A stretch of 64,000 nt of DNA from contig NZ_VUKA01000002.1 of the NCBI RefSeq assembly GCF_008386565.1, positions 62,001-126,000 on the forward strand. Reading direction: 5' to 3'. Made by a program: the position numbers and the translations under genes. Shown here in pieces: positions 16,559-25,954 of this stretch. Under the pieces are notes generated by a model that saw nothing but the letters and a program-made list of their open reading frames with translations, made no database searches and was not told where the DNA came from. Positions within the stretch are counted from its first letter, which is position 1; each line of letters starts with the position of its first letter. This DNA is from Teichococcus oryzae. Lineage in GTDB: Bacteria > Pseudomonadota > Alphaproteobacteria > Acetobacterales > Acetobacteraceae.

Positions 16559-17227
16559 TCAGGCCGACTGCGTCGCCACCAGCTTCCAGGTCGGGTCGCC
16601 GCTGCGCAGGTCGCGCTGGAAGGTCCAGATGTCGGTCAGCTCGGTCACCGCCTCGTTGCCGGACACCACCTCGCCCTGGGCGTTGGTGGTCAGGTTCACC
16701 TGGTCAGACACGATGCGCACGGTGATGTCGGCGATGCTGCCACGCAGGAAGGCGGATTCCACCGACATCTCGTGGATGGTCTTGAGGTCGGTGCGCTGCT
16801 GCTCGCCCGCCGCCTCGCGCGCGGCGATGGCCTGCTCGAAGCCGGCATAGGTGTCGTCGGACAGCAGGCTCCGCAGCGTCGCGCGGTCGCCCGCGGCAAA
16901 GGCTGCGATGATCATGCCGAAGGCGCCCTCGGCGCCGGCCAGGAAGGCCCGCGGGTCGAAGGCGGGGTCGGCGCGGCGGATCTCCTCCAGCGCCTGGCCG
17001 GGCACGGAATTGCTGGTCGGCAGGATCTGCCGGCTGCCGCTGCCGCCATGCAGGGTGGTGGTCGGGTCGGCGTCGCGGACCGGCGGCACGCCGGATGCGG
17101 GAACCGGCTGTTCCTGCGGCGGCCGCTCGAAGCCCTGGCGCCGCCCCAGGACGCCGCGCAGGCGGAGCACCAGGAAGGCCGCCACCATGCCGAACAGGAT
17201 CAGGTCGATCGGGAAGCCGCCGGACAT
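16559..17227 (-). CDS. Tim44/TimA-like domain protein
   Basis: 222-residue protein with one N-terminal membrane anchor (residues about 5-22, FPIDLILFGMVAAFLVLRLRG), a disordered Pro-rich stretch, and a C-terminal Tim44-like domain (about 75-222, ending TDIWTFQRDLRSGDPTWKLVATQ). Alphaproteobacterial relatives (TimA) are inner-membrane proteins related to mitochondrial Tim44, with a proposed but incompletely defined role near the envelope or export machinery. ATG at 17227 with AGGAG 7 nt upstream. It leads a two-gene unit with mltA. In relatives it is commonly divergent from secB; here two other genes lie between. Confidence 0.92.
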   Translation of the reverse strand: MSGGFPIDLILFGMVAAFLVLRLRGVLGRRQGFERPPQEQPVPASGVPPVRDADPTTTLHGGSGSRQILPTSNSVPGQALEEIRRADPAFDPRAFLAGAEGAFGMIIAAFAAGDRATLRSLLSDDTYAGFEQAIAAREAAGEQQRTDLKTIHEMSVESAFLRGSIADITVRIVSDQVNLTTNAQGEVVSGNEAVTELTDIWTFQRDLRSGDPTWKLVATQSA

Positions 17228-17393
17228 TGCAATCTCCTCATCTTCTCTATCTAGGTGCCACGCGGCTTGCCCGCAACGGTGGCATGAGGCTCAATCGGCG
17301 GCGCAGGCTGAGGCAGGATGCCTTGCCGCGTGTCATGGGCGCGGCTACCTCGACACAGCGAATGGCTCCGGCCATGCCGAGAGAGGGCTTTCC

Positions 17394-17951
17394 ATGATCC
17401 TGCTGCGCCATGGCCAGAGCGAATTCAACCTGCACTTCACGGCCACGCGCCGCGACCCCGGCATCAAGGACCCGAAGCTGACGCCGATGGGCCAGTACCA
17501 GGCGGAACAGGCCGCCGCCGCCCTGGCGGCCGAGGGCATCACCCGCATCATCGCCAGCCCCTACACACGCGCCCTGCAAACGGCGGCACCACTGGCGCGG
17601 CTGCTGAACCTGCCTGTGCTGGTGCAGCCCCAGGTGCGCGAGCGTTATGCCTTTGTCTGCGATATCGGAACGCCCCGCACCGCCCTGGCGATGCAATGGC
17701 CGGAACTGAATTTCGACCATCTGGACGAGGTCTGGTGGCCCGCCATGGAGGAACCGGCGGACCAGGTCGAGAACCGCGCCCGGCTGTTCCGCGCCGAGAT
17801 GGTGGCGCTGGAGGACTGGGACCGGACGGTGGTGGTGTCCCACTGGGGCTTCATCCTGTCCATGACGGGCGAATCGGTGGCCAATGGCCAATGGCTCCGC
17901 TGCAACCCGACGGAGCCGGCGCCGGTGCAGATTTCCTGGCGGCATCGCTGA
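17394..17951 (+). CDS. Histidine phosphatase family protein
   Basis: 185-residue member of the phosphoglycerate mutase-like histidine phosphatases. The catalytic RHG motif is at the very N-terminus (ILLRHGQSEFN, about residues 2-12). Other expected elements are LTPMGQYQAEQAA, the ASPYTRALQTA arginine motif and the C-terminal VVVSHWGF with the second catalytic histidine. Members dephosphorylate small metabolites or proteins, and the substrate is not predictable. The start is ATG 17394 after GAGAGGG. It is followed within about 10 nt by a histidine kinase gene, a pairing worth noting, although this family does not usually act on histidine kinases. Confidence 0.88.
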   Translation: MILLRHGQSEFNLHFTATRRDPGIKDPKLTPMGQYQAEQAAAALAAEGITRIIASPYTRALQTAAPLARLLNLPVLVQPQVRERYAFVCDIGTPRTALAMQWPELNFDHLDEVWWPAMEEPADQVENRARLFRAEMVALEDWDRTVVVSHWGFILSMTGESVANGQWLRCNPTEPAPVQISWRHR

Positions 17952-17959
17952 GGCGGCGC

Positions 17960-19204
17960 TTGGAACAGGGTCACCCTTCCAGCCCGCTGCCGCCTGACAT
18001 CATCGCCGCCCTGCCGCCCGCCCTGGCGGCCGATGTGGCGGCGGTGCGGCAACTCGACGCCGTTCCCGCCATCCTGCGGATCGTTTGCGACATGACCGGG
18101 CTCGGCTTCGCCGCCGTGGCGCGCGTCACGGAGCGGCACTGGATCGCCTGCTCGGTGCTCGACCGGATCGGCTTCGGCCTGCCGCCGGGCGCCGAGCTGC
18201 CGGTGTCCACCACCTTCTGCAACGAGATCCGCGCCAGCGGCCGGCCCATCATCATGGACGAGGCCAGCGCCGACCCGCTTTACCGCGACCATCCGACGCC
18301 GCGGCGCTACGGGCTGGAAAGCTATGTGGCGGTGCCGATCCGGCGTCCGGACGGCTCGGTGTTCGGCACACTCTGCGCCCTCGACCCGCGCCCCATGAAG
18401 CTGCGCGACGGCCACGCCCTGCCCACCCTGCAGCTTTTCGCCGAGTTGATCGGGGCGCAGCTCGCCTTGCAGGAGCGGCTCGCCACCGCCAGCGCCGCCC
18501 TGACCGACGCGCATGAGATCGGCGCGCTGCGCGAACAGTTCGTGGCGGTGCTGGGGCATGACCTGCGCGATCCCCTGGCCTCGGTCAGCGCCGGGGTGGA
18601 GGTGCTGGGGCGCGGCCCCGCCGGCCGCGAGCAGGCGGGCATCATCGGCCACATGCGGCAAAGCTGCCGCCGCATGGCGGAGCTGGTGGACAACATCCTG
18701 GACATGGCCCGCACCCGCCTGGGCAGCGGCATCACCCTGGAGCGCCGCTGGGACGCGCAGCTCGCCGACAGCCTGGCGCAGGTGATCGGGGAACAGCGCA
18801 GCGCGCGGCCGGAGCGGGAGATCGTGGCCCGCCTGGCCCTGCAAGGCCCGGTGTTCTGCGACTCCGCCCGCATCGCGCAGCTGTTGTCCAACCTGCTGGC
18901 CAACGCGCTGCTGCACGGCGCCCCCGGGCGGCCGGTATGGGTCGATGCCGTGGCGGATGCCAGTGGCTTCCGCCTGTCCGTCGCCAATGAAGGGCCGCCC
19001 ATTCCGCCGCATGTCGGGGCAAGGCTGTTCCGCCCCTTCACCCGCGGCACCGCCGAAAGCGACAGCGGCGGCCTCGGCCTCGGCCTGTTCATCGCCACCG
19101 AGATCGCGCGGGCGCATGGCGGCACGCTGGGCTTCGAATCCGGCGCGGTGGAAACCCGCTTCACCCTGGCCCTGCCGCCTGGCCCCGCCGCCCGGCATGG
19201 TTGA
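17960..19204 (+). CDS. GAF-domain sensor histidine kinase (TTG start)
   Basis: About 414-residue soluble two-component kinase. Residues about 25-170 form a GAF sensor (VCDMTGLGFAAVARV ... GSVFGTLCALDPRP). A HisKA domain follows with the phospho-acceptor in VLGHDLRDPLASV, then a HATPase domain with N box LLSNLLANALLHG, a G1 region in which the usual aspartate is replaced (VANEGPPI), and G2 GGLGLGLFIATEIARAHGG. No membrane segments. No ATG precedes the GAF domain; TTG at 17960 with AGGCGG upstream is the best start and CTG 17948 is possible. No response regulator is adjacent, so this is an orphan kinase. Confidence 0.85.
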   Translation: MEQGHPSSPLPPDIIAALPPALAADVAAVRQLDAVPAILRIVCDMTGLGFAAVARVTERHWIACSVLDRIGFGLPPGAELPVSTTFCNEIRASGRPIIMDEASADPLYRDHPTPRRYGLESYVAVPIRRPDGSVFGTLCALDPRPMKLRDGHALPTLQLFAELIGAQLALQERLATASAALTDAHEIGALREQFVAVLGHDLRDPLASVSAGVEVLGRGPAGREQAGIIGHMRQSCRRMAELVDNILDMARTRLGSGITLERRWDAQLADSLAQVIGEQRSARPEREIVARLALQGPVFCDSARIAQLLSNLLANALLHGAPGRPVWVDAVADASGFRLSVANEGPPIPPHVGARLFRPFTRGTAESDSGGLGLGLFIATEIARAHGGTLGFESGAVETRFTLALPPGPAARHG

Positions 19205-19308
19205 GCGCGGGGCGGGCGGGGCGATCCGGCTGTGACAGCGGCGGCGGGGCGTGCTACCCCGCGCCGCGCAACCGGAACCGCATCTCACCGCATTCCTTTG
19301 GGGCCCGC

Positions 19309-19884
19309 ATGTCCGACAACATCCTCCCGCCCGACAACGCCGCCCAGAACCCGGCCGGCAACGGCCCTGGCCAGAACGGCGCCGCGCCGCAGGGCCCGCT
19401 GCTGCTGAACCTGCAATACATCAAGGACCTGTCCTTCGAGGTGCCGGGCGCGCCGGAGCTGTTCGCCACGATGCGCGAGGCGCCGCGCATCGACCTGGCG
19501 CTGGACGTGCAGGCCCGCGCCCTGCAGGAAGGCGGCAACGTGTTCGAGGTGTCGCTGCAGATCCGCGCCGATGCCCAGGTCGCCGGGCAGGCCCCTGGTC
19601 AAGCCCCTGGGCAGGACAAGCCGCAGACCGCCTTCATCGCCGAGCTGGTGTATTGCGGCATCTTCACCGTGAATGTGGAGCCCAACATGCTGGAGCCGCT
19701 GCTGCTGGTGGAATGCCCGCGGCTGCTGTTCCCCTTCGCCCGCAACATCCTGGCCGATGTGACGCGCGATGGCGGCTTCCCGCCGGTGCTGCTCTCGCCG
19801 ATCGACTTCGTCGCGCTGTGGCAGTCCCGCCGCGGCCAGGCGGCCGGCGGCGCCAACCCCGCCCCCACGCCTTCCCAGGCCTGA
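19309..19884 (+). CDS. secB: Protein-export chaperone SecB
   Basis: 191-residue cytosolic tetrameric chaperone that keeps precursor proteins unfolded and delivers them to SecA. The conserved core runs from LLLNLQYIKDLSFEVPGAPELF to CPRLLFPFARNILADVTRDGGFPPVLLSPIDF. The chain is longer than the usual 150-170 residues because of a disordered N-terminus rich in Asn/Gln/Pro, an insertion with the repeated APGQ motif (VAGQAPGQAPGQDK, about residues 90-105) and a Pro/Ala tail. The start at 19309 is the first ATG before the conserved region. Confidence 0.97.
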   Translation: MSDNILPPDNAAQNPAGNGPGQNGAAPQGPLLLNLQYIKDLSFEVPGAPELFATMREAPRIDLALDVQARALQEGGNVFEVSLQIRADAQVAGQAPGQAPGQDKPQTAFIAELVYCGIFTVNVEPNMLEPLLLVECPRLLFPFARNILADVTRDGGFPPVLLSPIDFVALWQSRRGQAAGGANPAPTPSQA

Positions 19885-19912
19885 TCCCGGCGCCCCGCGC
19901 GCCGGCCGGCCC

Positions 19913-21451
19913 ATGCTGAAGAACGTCCTGACCATTGGCGGCTGGACCTTTGCCAGCCGCATCCTGGGCTTCGCGCGCGACATGCTGATCGCCGCGACGC
20001 TGGGCGCCGGCCCGCTGGCGGACGCCTTCTTCATCGCGCTGCGCCTGCCCAACCTGTTCCGCCGGCTGTTCGGCGAAGGCGCCTTCAACGCCGCCTTCGT
20101 GCCCGCCTTCACCGGCACGCTGGCGCTGGAAGGGCCGAAGCGGGCGCGGGAGCTGGCGGCGCGCATGTCCACGCTGATGGCGCTGTGGCTGTCGCTGCTG
20201 GTGGTGCTCGGCATGGTGTTCATGCCGCAGGTCATGGCCGTGCTGACGCCCGGCCTGCGCGACGAGCCGCTGCGCTTCGGGCTGGTGGTGGAGCTGTCGC
20301 GCATCACCTTCCCCTACCTGCTGTTCATCTGCCTGACGGCGCTGGTGTCCGGCGTGCTGAACGCGGTGGACAAATTCGCCCTCGCCGCCGGGGCGCCGCT
20401 GTTGTTCAACCTGTTCGCCATCGTGTCGCTGTTCGCGCTGGTGCCGTTCACCGCGACGCCCGCCCATGCCCTGGCCTGGGGCGTCGTGCTGTCCGGCATC
20501 GCCCAGCTGGCGCTGGTGGTGGTGGCCTGCCGCAGGGCGGGCATGAGCTTCCCCATCCTGTCCTGGCCGCGGGTGACGCCCGAGACGCGCAAGGTGCTGC
20601 GCGCCATGCTGCCCGGCGTGCTGGGCGCCAGCGTGACGCAGATGAGCCTGGCGATCGACGTGTTCATCGCTTCCCTGCTGCCGGTGGGCGCCATCTCCTT
20701 CCTGACCTATGCCGACCGCGTGGCGCAGCTGCCGCTGGGCGTGGTGGGGGCGGCGGTGGGCACGGCGCTGCTGCCGGTGCTGTCGCGCCAGCTGCGCGGC
20801 GGCAAGCCGCTTGCGGCGCACCGCTCGATGAACCGCGCCATCGAGCTTTCCCTGGCCCTGACCCTGCCGGCGGCCGCGGCGCTGGTGGTGCTGGCGGCGC
20901 CGATCGTGCTGACGCTGTTCCAGCGCGGCGCGCTGAGCGTGGCCGATGCCGAGGCGGTGTCCTGGGCGCTGCGGGCCTATGCGGTGGGCCTGCCGGCCTT
21001 TGTGCTGATCAAGGCGTTCTCGCCCGGCTTCTTCGCCCGCGGCGACACGGCGACGCCGGTCAAGATCGGCATCGTCGTGGTGGCGGTGAACCTGGCGCTG
21101 TCCCTGGTGCTGAGCCGCTTCCTGGATCATGTGGGCATCGCCCTCGCCACCTCCCTGGCGGCCTGGTGCAATGCCGGGCTGTTGTTCGCGCTGCTGTCCC
21201 GGCGGAAGCATTTCCGCGCCGACCGCCGGCTGCGGCGCAATCTGTGGCGGCTGGCGGCGGCGGCGGTGCTGATGTCGGCCGGGCTGTTCCTGGCCATGCC
21301 GGCGGCCTTTCCCCTGCTCGGCTGGGAAGCCGGGCTGGCGCGACTCGGCGGGCTGGGCCTGCTGGTGCTGCTGGGCCTCGTTCTTTACTTCGGCACCACC
21401 CAGCTGCTCGGCGCCCTGCGCCTGCAGGACCTGCGGCGCCTCCGCCGCTAG
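19913..21451 (+). CDS. murJ: Lipid II flippase MurJ
   Basis: 512-residue polytopic inner-membrane protein (about 14 helices) of the MviN/MOP family that flips lipid II during peptidoglycan synthesis. The N-terminal signature TFASRILGFARDMLIAATLGAGPLADAFFIALRLPNLFRRLFGEGAF contains the essential arginines of the family (shown here in part: RILGFARD, FRRLFGEGAF). A later conserved stretch is FSPGFFARGDTATPVKI. The start at 19913 is 29 nt after the secB stop. Other frames through this gene are open but encode basic Arg/Ala-rich strings, as expected for GC-rich shadows. Length is normal. Confidence 0.97.
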   Translation: MLKNVLTIGGWTFASRILGFARDMLIAATLGAGPLADAFFIALRLPNLFRRLFGEGAFNAAFVPAFTGTLALEGPKRARELAARMSTLMALWLSLLVVLGMVFMPQVMAVLTPGLRDEPLRFGLVVELSRITFPYLLFICLTALVSGVLNAVDKFALAAGAPLLFNLFAIVSLFALVPFTATPAHALAWGVVLSGIAQLALVVVACRRAGMSFPILSWPRVTPETRKVLRAMLPGVLGASVTQMSLAIDVFIASLLPVGAISFLTYADRVAQLPLGVVGAAVGTALLPVLSRQLRGGKPLAAHRSMNRAIELSLALTLPAAAALVVLAAPIVLTLFQRGALSVADAEAVSWALRAYAVGLPAFVLIKAFSPGFFARGDTATPVKIGIVVVAVNLALSLVLSRFLDHVGIALATSLAAWCNAGLLFALLSRRKHFRADRRLRRNLWRLAAAAVLMSAGLFLAMPAAFPLLGWEAGLARLGGLGLLVLLGLVLYFGTTQLLGALRLQDLRRLRR

Positions 21452-21543
21452 GAGCTGCCGTTCAGGGGCGCGGGCACGGCGCCGCCCGCAGATTCCCGCC
21501 GCCGGCCGCTTTCCACCCCGCCCGGCCGCGCTATCCTGCGCCC

Positions 21544-22281
21544 ATGACAGAAACCACCGATTTCGGCTTCCGCGAGGTGCCCCGCGACGCCAAGGCGTCC
21601 ATGGTGCGGGAAGTGTTCAACAGCGTCGCCCCGAAATACGACGTGATGAACGACCTGATGTCGCTGGGCCTGCACCGCGCCTGGAAGCAGGCTTTCGTGG
21701 CGGCGATCGGCGCCGGGCCGCGCGACACGCTGCTCGACCTCGCGGCCGGAACCGGGGACGTGGCCTTCCTGGCCAAGAAGCGCGGCGCGGGCTCGGTGAT
21801 CCTGGCCGATATCAACGCCGCCATGCTCGCGGTGGGCGAAGGCCGCGCGGCGGAGCGGGGCCTGGCCGAGGGCCTGTCCTTCGTGTGCTGCGACGCGGAA
21901 AAGATCCCGCTGCCGGATGGCTGCGTGGAGCGCGTGTCCATGGCCTTCGGGCTGCGCAACTGCACCGACAAGGACGCGGTGCTGCGCGAAGGCTTCCGGG
22001 TGCTGCGGCCGGGCGGGCGGATGTGCGTGCTGGAATTCTCGCGCCTTGAGGTCGCGGCGCTGCAGCCGCTCTACGATGCCTGGTCCTTCAAGGCCCTGCC
22101 GGCCATCGGCGCCCGCATCGCCAAGGATGCCGAAAGCTACCAGTACCTGGCGGAAAGCATCCGCATGTTCCCCGACCAGCAGACGCTCGCCGGCATGATG
22201 GAGCGGGCCGGGTTCGAGCGGGTGTCCTGGCGCAACATGACGGGCGGTGTCTGCGCGGTCCACACCGGCTGGAAGCTGTGA
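21544..22281 (+). CDS. ubiE: UbiE, ubiquinone/menaquinone C-methyltransferase
   Basis: 245-residue SAM-dependent methyltransferase that adds the C2 methyl group of ubiquinone (2-methoxy-6-polyprenyl-benzoquinol methylase). Motifs: RDAKASMVREVFNSVAPKYDVMND, SAM motif I LLDLAAGTGDVAF, the MAFGLRN motif and the closing NMTGGVCAVHTGWK. Soluble or membrane-peripheral. In many Alphaproteobacteria ubiE is followed by ubiB, coaBC and dut; here coaBC-dut follow but ubiB is absent, and an unrelated minus-strand gene occupies the space. Confidence 0.97.
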   Translation: MTETTDFGFREVPRDAKASMVREVFNSVAPKYDVMNDLMSLGLHRAWKQAFVAAIGAGPRDTLLDLAAGTGDVAFLAKKRGAGSVILADINAAMLAVGEGRAAERGLAEGLSFVCCDAEKIPLPDGCVERVSMAFGLRNCTDKDAVLREGFRVLRPGGRMCVLEFSRLEVAALQPLYDAWSFKALPAIGARIAKDAESYQYLAESIRMFPDQQTLAGMMERAGFERVSWRNMTGGVCAVHTGWKL

Positions 22282-22294
22282 CGCGGCCATGAAA

Positions 22295-22314
22295 AAGGGG
22301 GCCATGGCCCCCTT
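22295..22314 (-). terminator. Intrinsic terminator of the HAD-membrane protein gene
   Basis: Perfect 20-nt palindrome AAGGGGGCC-AT-GGCCCCCTT. On the minus strand it is followed by TTTTTC, a good T-run, about 30 nt past the stop of the gene at 22345. On the plus strand it lies 13 nt after ubiE but lacks a T-run there. Confidence 0.8.
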
Positions 22315-22344
22315 CCCGCCCGGCGATGCCCCGGCCCGCTTCCC

Positions 22345-23808
22345 TCAGGGCGAAAGGGCGGATTTCAGCGCGCTGCGCAGGTCATTGCGGCGCGCCCATT
22401 GCAGCAGCATCGGCTTGCTGATGCGGGCCGCGCACCAGGTTCCCATCAGCGCCAGGATCACCATGTTCTCGCGCGAGCCGAACAGCCCCGCCGTGCCCAG
22501 GAAGCCCATGCCGATGGCCCACAGGCCGGTGCGGAACACCTCCTTGGGGATGGCCTTCTGGTTCCCGCCCAGGCGGTAGGTCATGTAGACCACCCACATG
22601 GTCGCCACCTGGCTCAGCGCCAGCACCACGCCCATCGGGGTGGGATGCACCAGCACGAAGATCGGGCAATACTTCATGAAGTGCAGCATGGGGTACATCA
22701 CCAGCCGCGCATCCGTGCGCCGCTGGTTGTAGGCGAAGAACACGGCGCGCAGCACGATCAGGGCGCCGATCCAGAAGCCGATCGCGGCCGGCACGCTGTG
22801 GACGTCCAGCTCGCCCCGCCAATAGGCCACGCCCATCCCGGCCATGCCGAGGGCGATCGCCCAGATCCAGGCGCCGGGATAGATCGGATAGGCGATGAAG
22901 CGCTTCACCTCGGCGGTCAGCGTCGGCTTCAGCTCCCGCCGCGCCGCCACCATGTCGTTCTCGAAATAGCCCATCTCGTAGACGCACATGGCCGAAAGCA
23001 CGAGCAGCGGGATGTAGAGCAGGGCTTCCGCCACCTGCAGCCCCGATTGCGCGGTGGCCAGCATCAGCAGCGCGATGTCCACCAGGAAGATCTGGTCCAC
23101 CAGATAGGACGTCGTGTATTTCGCCCGCGCCGTGTAGCGCAGCGGGATATACAGATGCTCGGCGGCGCGGAACTCCGCGCCCTGGGGCTCGATCAGGATG
23201 CCGTTGCGGGACGCCGCCAGCAGGTCCCTGTCATCCAGCGAGTCGGAGATGGAGGTGGAGGCGGCCACCGCTTCCCGCCCGAACAACTCTCCCAGCAGGT
23301 CCAGCTTGCCGCGCGCGAAATGGCCGGGGCGCGGCAGCATCGGCGTCGCCACCAGCCGCGTCCGCTCCCAATGGCTGCCACGCAGCAGCCCGCGCACCAC
23401 GAAATCCAGCCCGAAGGTGACGATCACCATGCGCTGCGGGTCCAGCCGGGACAGGCTTCTCCGGACGGGAAGGCTTTCATGCCGGGCGAACAGGGCGGGC
23501 GCGCGCCGCTTCCACAACCAAAGGTTCCAGGGCATCAGCAGCACGATCAGCAGCACGCAGGCATAGTCGCGCAGGCGGAACCAGCGCGGCAGGCCGGTCA
23601 GCCGCCAGGGGATGCATTGCCGGACCAGGAAGTCGATGATGGCGACCAGCAGGGAGGGCTTGCAGGAGGCGATAAACAGTTCCGTGCTGTTGCACGAGAA
23701 GATCGTGTGATCGAAATCAACGAACACGGCGCCGTTGTCATCCGCAGCCCGCTGGTGCAGCGCGTCGTCCAGATCGCACCGGGCGAGGTTATCGCGGTTT
23801 TCCGGCAT
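22345..23808 (-). CDS. HAD-like domain fused to polytopic (UbiA-like) membrane domain
   Basis: 487-residue two-part protein. The N-terminal part (about residues 28-190) has the HAD nucleophile motif VFVDFDHTIFS and later a lysine/acidic region (ARGKLDLLGEL, ISDSLDDRDLL). From about 225 it is a membrane domain of roughly eight helices. HAD-UbiA fusions are known in bacteria, where UbiA enzymes move prenyl groups, but the Asp-rich motifs are weak here (only YFENDMVAARRE resembles one), so activity is uncertain. Start at 23808 chosen because GGGAG lies 6 nt upstream. It has its own strong terminator and lies between ubiE and coaBC, transcribed against both. Confidence 0.6.
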   Translation of the reverse strand: MPENRDNLARCDLDDALHQRAADDNGAVFVDFDHTIFSCNSTELFIASCKPSLLVAIIDFLVRQCIPWRLTGLPRWFRLRDYACVLLIVLLMPWNLWLWKRRAPALFARHESLPVRRSLSRLDPQRMVIVTFGLDFVVRGLLRGSHWERTRLVATPMLPRPGHFARGKLDLLGELFGREAVAASTSISDSLDDRDLLAASRNGILIEPQGAEFRAAEHLYIPLRYTARAKYTTSYLVDQIFLVDIALLMLATAQSGLQVAEALLYIPLLVLSAMCVYEMGYFENDMVAARRELKPTLTAEVKRFIAYPIYPGAWIWAIALGMAGMGVAYWRGELDVHSVPAAIGFWIGALIVLRAVFFAYNQRRTDARLVMYPMLHFMKYCPIFVLVHPTPMGVVLALSQVATMWVVYMTYRLGGNQKAIPKEVFRTGLWAIGMGFLGTAGLFGSRENMVILALMGTWCAARISKPMLLQWARRNDLRSALKSALSP

Positions 23809-24135
23809 CACAGCTCCCATGTCGGTCGGTGGTGGCAATGGGACGAAGAGCGAAGAACGTCCAGTAGATGTCCGCCAGTATCGTCTAAGTGTAATTGGCG
23901 GCCCGACAATTCCACTGAACATTCACGCTCGGCGCGTCCAGTCGAGTTCCGGGCATCCTTCCTGTAGCTTCTAGGGCATTACGCCGATACAGGACCTCAC
24001 GTTTCCTTGATCGCGTTTATTTTTGCGACTTGGCTTACGGAACCGTCTTCATATCCAACATTAAAGAAAGCCAAGCCGAAGCTCGGTTCCGGCTTCCGCT
24101 TCCCGCCGGCGCCCGGCCGGTTTAGCATCTGCAAC
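23809..24135. promoter_or_regulatory. AT-richer divergent intergenic region
   Basis: 327 bp between the divergent HAD-membrane gene and coaBC, with no supported gene. The stretch about 23870-24080 is clearly less GC-rich than the rest of the window (for example TTTATTTTTGCGACTTGG and ATATCCAACATTAAAGAAAG). It should hold both promoters. The compositional break coincides with the inserted gene and may mark an old junction. No clear repeat or operator was found. Confidence 0.5.
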
Positions 24136-25362
24136 ATGCTGGCCAATTCCCGCATCCTCCTGATCGTTTCCGGCAGCGTGTCCGCCTACAAGGCGCTGGA
24201 GCTGACGCGGCTGCTGCGCAAGGCGGGGGCGCGGGTGACGCCGGTGCTGACCGCCGGCGGCGCCCGCTTCGTCACGCCCCATGCGGTGCAGGCCATCGCC
24301 GGGGAAGCGGTGCACCAGGATCTGTGGTCGCTCGCGGGGGAAGCGGAGATCGGCCATATCCGGCTGGCCCGGCTGCCGGACCTCGTGGTGGTGGCGCCCG
24401 CCTCGGCCGACCTGCTGGCGAAAATGGCGAACGGCCTGGCCGACGACCTGGCCACCACCCTGCTGCTGGCCACCGACCGCCCGGTGCTGGTGGCGCCGGC
24501 CATGAACTGGGCGATGTGGGCGCACCCCGCGACCCGCGCCAACATGGCCCTGCTGCGCGAGCGCGGCGTGGCGGTGATCGGCCCCAATGACGGCGCCATG
24601 GCCGAGGCGGAAGCCGGCCCTGGCCGCCTGGCCGAGCCGGCCGAGATGCTGGCGGTGGTGGAGCGCCTGCTGGGCGCCGCCCGCGCCGCCGATGCCGGCC
24701 CCCGGCCACTGGCCGGGCGCCACGTCCTGGTGACCTCCGGCCCGACGCATGAGCCGATCGACCCCGTCCGCTACATCGCCAACCGCAGCAGCGGGCGGCA
24801 GGGCCATGCCATCGCCGGCGCCCTGGCGCGGCTGGGCGCGCGGGTGACGCTGGTGTCCGGCCCCGTCAGCCAGCCCGACCCGCCCGGCGCCACCGTGCTG
24901 CGGGTCGAGACCGCGGTGGAGATGCTGGCCGCCTGCGAGGCAGCTCTGCCGGCGGATGCCGCCATCTGCGCCGCCGCCGTGGCCGATTGGCGCAGCGCCG
25001 GCCTGGCCGGGCAGAAGCTGAAGAAGGTGCCCGGCCAGCCGCCCCCGCCGCTGGAACTGGCGCTGAACCCGGATATCCTGGCCAGCCTGTCCGGCCATGC
25101 GCGGCGGCCCAGGCTGGTGGTCGGCTTCGCGGCGGAGACGGAGAACGTGGTTTCCAACGCCGTGGCGAAGCGGCAGCGCAAGGGATGCGACTGGATCGTG
25201 GCGAATGACGTGTCGGGCGACGTGATGGGCGGTGCCGAGAATGCCGTGCACCTGGTGACCGCCGGCGGGGTGGAGGACTGGCCCCGCCTGCCCAAGGAGG
25301 AGGTGGCGGGCCGCCTCGCCGCGCTGGTCGCGGAAACCCTGGCGGGGGGTGCCGAGGCATGA
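24136..25362 (+). CDS. coaBC: CoaBC, phosphopantothenoylcysteine synthetase/decarboxylase
   Basis: 408-residue bifunctional coenzyme A biosynthesis enzyme. The N-terminal CoaC flavoprotein half has the active-site histidine in [24 protein letters not shown] (given in part) and the PAMN motif in [10 protein letters not shown]. The CoaB half begins near residue 195 with [20 protein letters not shown], includes the catalytic lysine region GQKLKKVPG, and the NDVS motif. ATG at 24136 follows an AT-rich leader. Its stop overlaps dut by 4 nt (ATGA), so the pair is co-translated, as in most Proteobacteria. Confidence 0.97.
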   Translation: MLANSRILLIVSGSVSAYKALELTRLLRKAGARVTPVLTAGGARFVTPHAVQAIAGEAVHQDLWSLAGEAEIGHIRLARLPDLVVVAPASADLLAKMANGLADDLATTLLLATDRPVLVAPAMNWAMWAHPATRANMALLRERGVAVIGPNDGAMAEAEAGPGRLAEPAEMLAVVERLLGAARAADAGPRPLAGRHVLVTSGPTHEPIDPVRYIANRSSGRQGHAIAGALARLGARVTLVSGPVSQPDPPGATVLRVETAVEMLAACEAALPADAAICAAAVADWRSAGLAGQKLKKVPGQPPPPLELALNPDILASLSGHARRPRLVVGFAAETENVVSNAVAKRQRKGCDWIVANDVSGDVMGGAENAVHLVTAGGVEDWPRLPKEEVAGRLAALVAETLAGGAEA

Positions 25363-25808
25363 GCCGCGCCACCATCGCCGTCCGCCGCCTGCCGCATGCC
25401 GAGGGGCTGCCCCTGCCCGCCTATGCCACGCCCGGCGCGGCGGGGTTCGACCTGCTGGCCGCCGTGGCCGAGCCGCTGGTGATCGCCCCCGGCGCCCGCG
25501 CGCTGGTGCCGACCGGCCTTTGCGTGGCGCTGCCGCCGGGGCATGAGCTGCAGATCCGCCCGCGCTCCGGCCTGGCGCTGAAGCACGGCATCGTGCTGCC
25601 CAACAGCCCCGGCACCATCGACGAGGATTACCGGGGCGAGGTGCAGGTCATCGTCATGAATGCCGGGGACGCCCCCTTCACCGTGGAACGCGGCAGCCGC
25701 ATCGCCCAGGGCGTGCTGGCCCCCGTCACCCATGCCGATTGGGCGGTGACGGAGGCGCTGCCGGACACGGCGCGCGGCGCCGGGGGCTTCGGCAGCACCG
25801 GCCGTTGA
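25359..25808 (+). CDS. dut: dUTP diphosphatase
   Basis: 149-residue trimeric enzyme that hydrolyses dUTP to dUMP and pyrophosphate, protecting DNA from uracil and supplying dTMP synthesis. All five motifs are visible: [46 protein letters not shown], and the C-terminal glycine-rich [10 protein letters not shown]. The start overlaps the end of coaBC. Complete and typical. Confidence 0.98.
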   Translation: MSRATIAVRRLPHAEGLPLPAYATPGAAGFDLLAAVAEPLVIAPGARALVPTGLCVALPPGHELQIRPRSGLALKHGIVLPNSPGTIDEDYRGEVQVIVMNAGDAPFTVERGSRIAQGVLAPVTHADWAVTEALPDTARGAGGFGSTGR

Positions 25809-25954
25809 GAAAGGCTCCGGCGAGGCAGGCCTGGCTCCGCCGCTGCGGCCCGCAAGCCGCGCCTCGGGGGAAAATCATCGTGGATGACGAAAGTCATGCG
25901 TTCGTTGCGGCTGTCCGCTTGACCGCAACCCCAGCTTGCAGGCCAGATCCCGCC

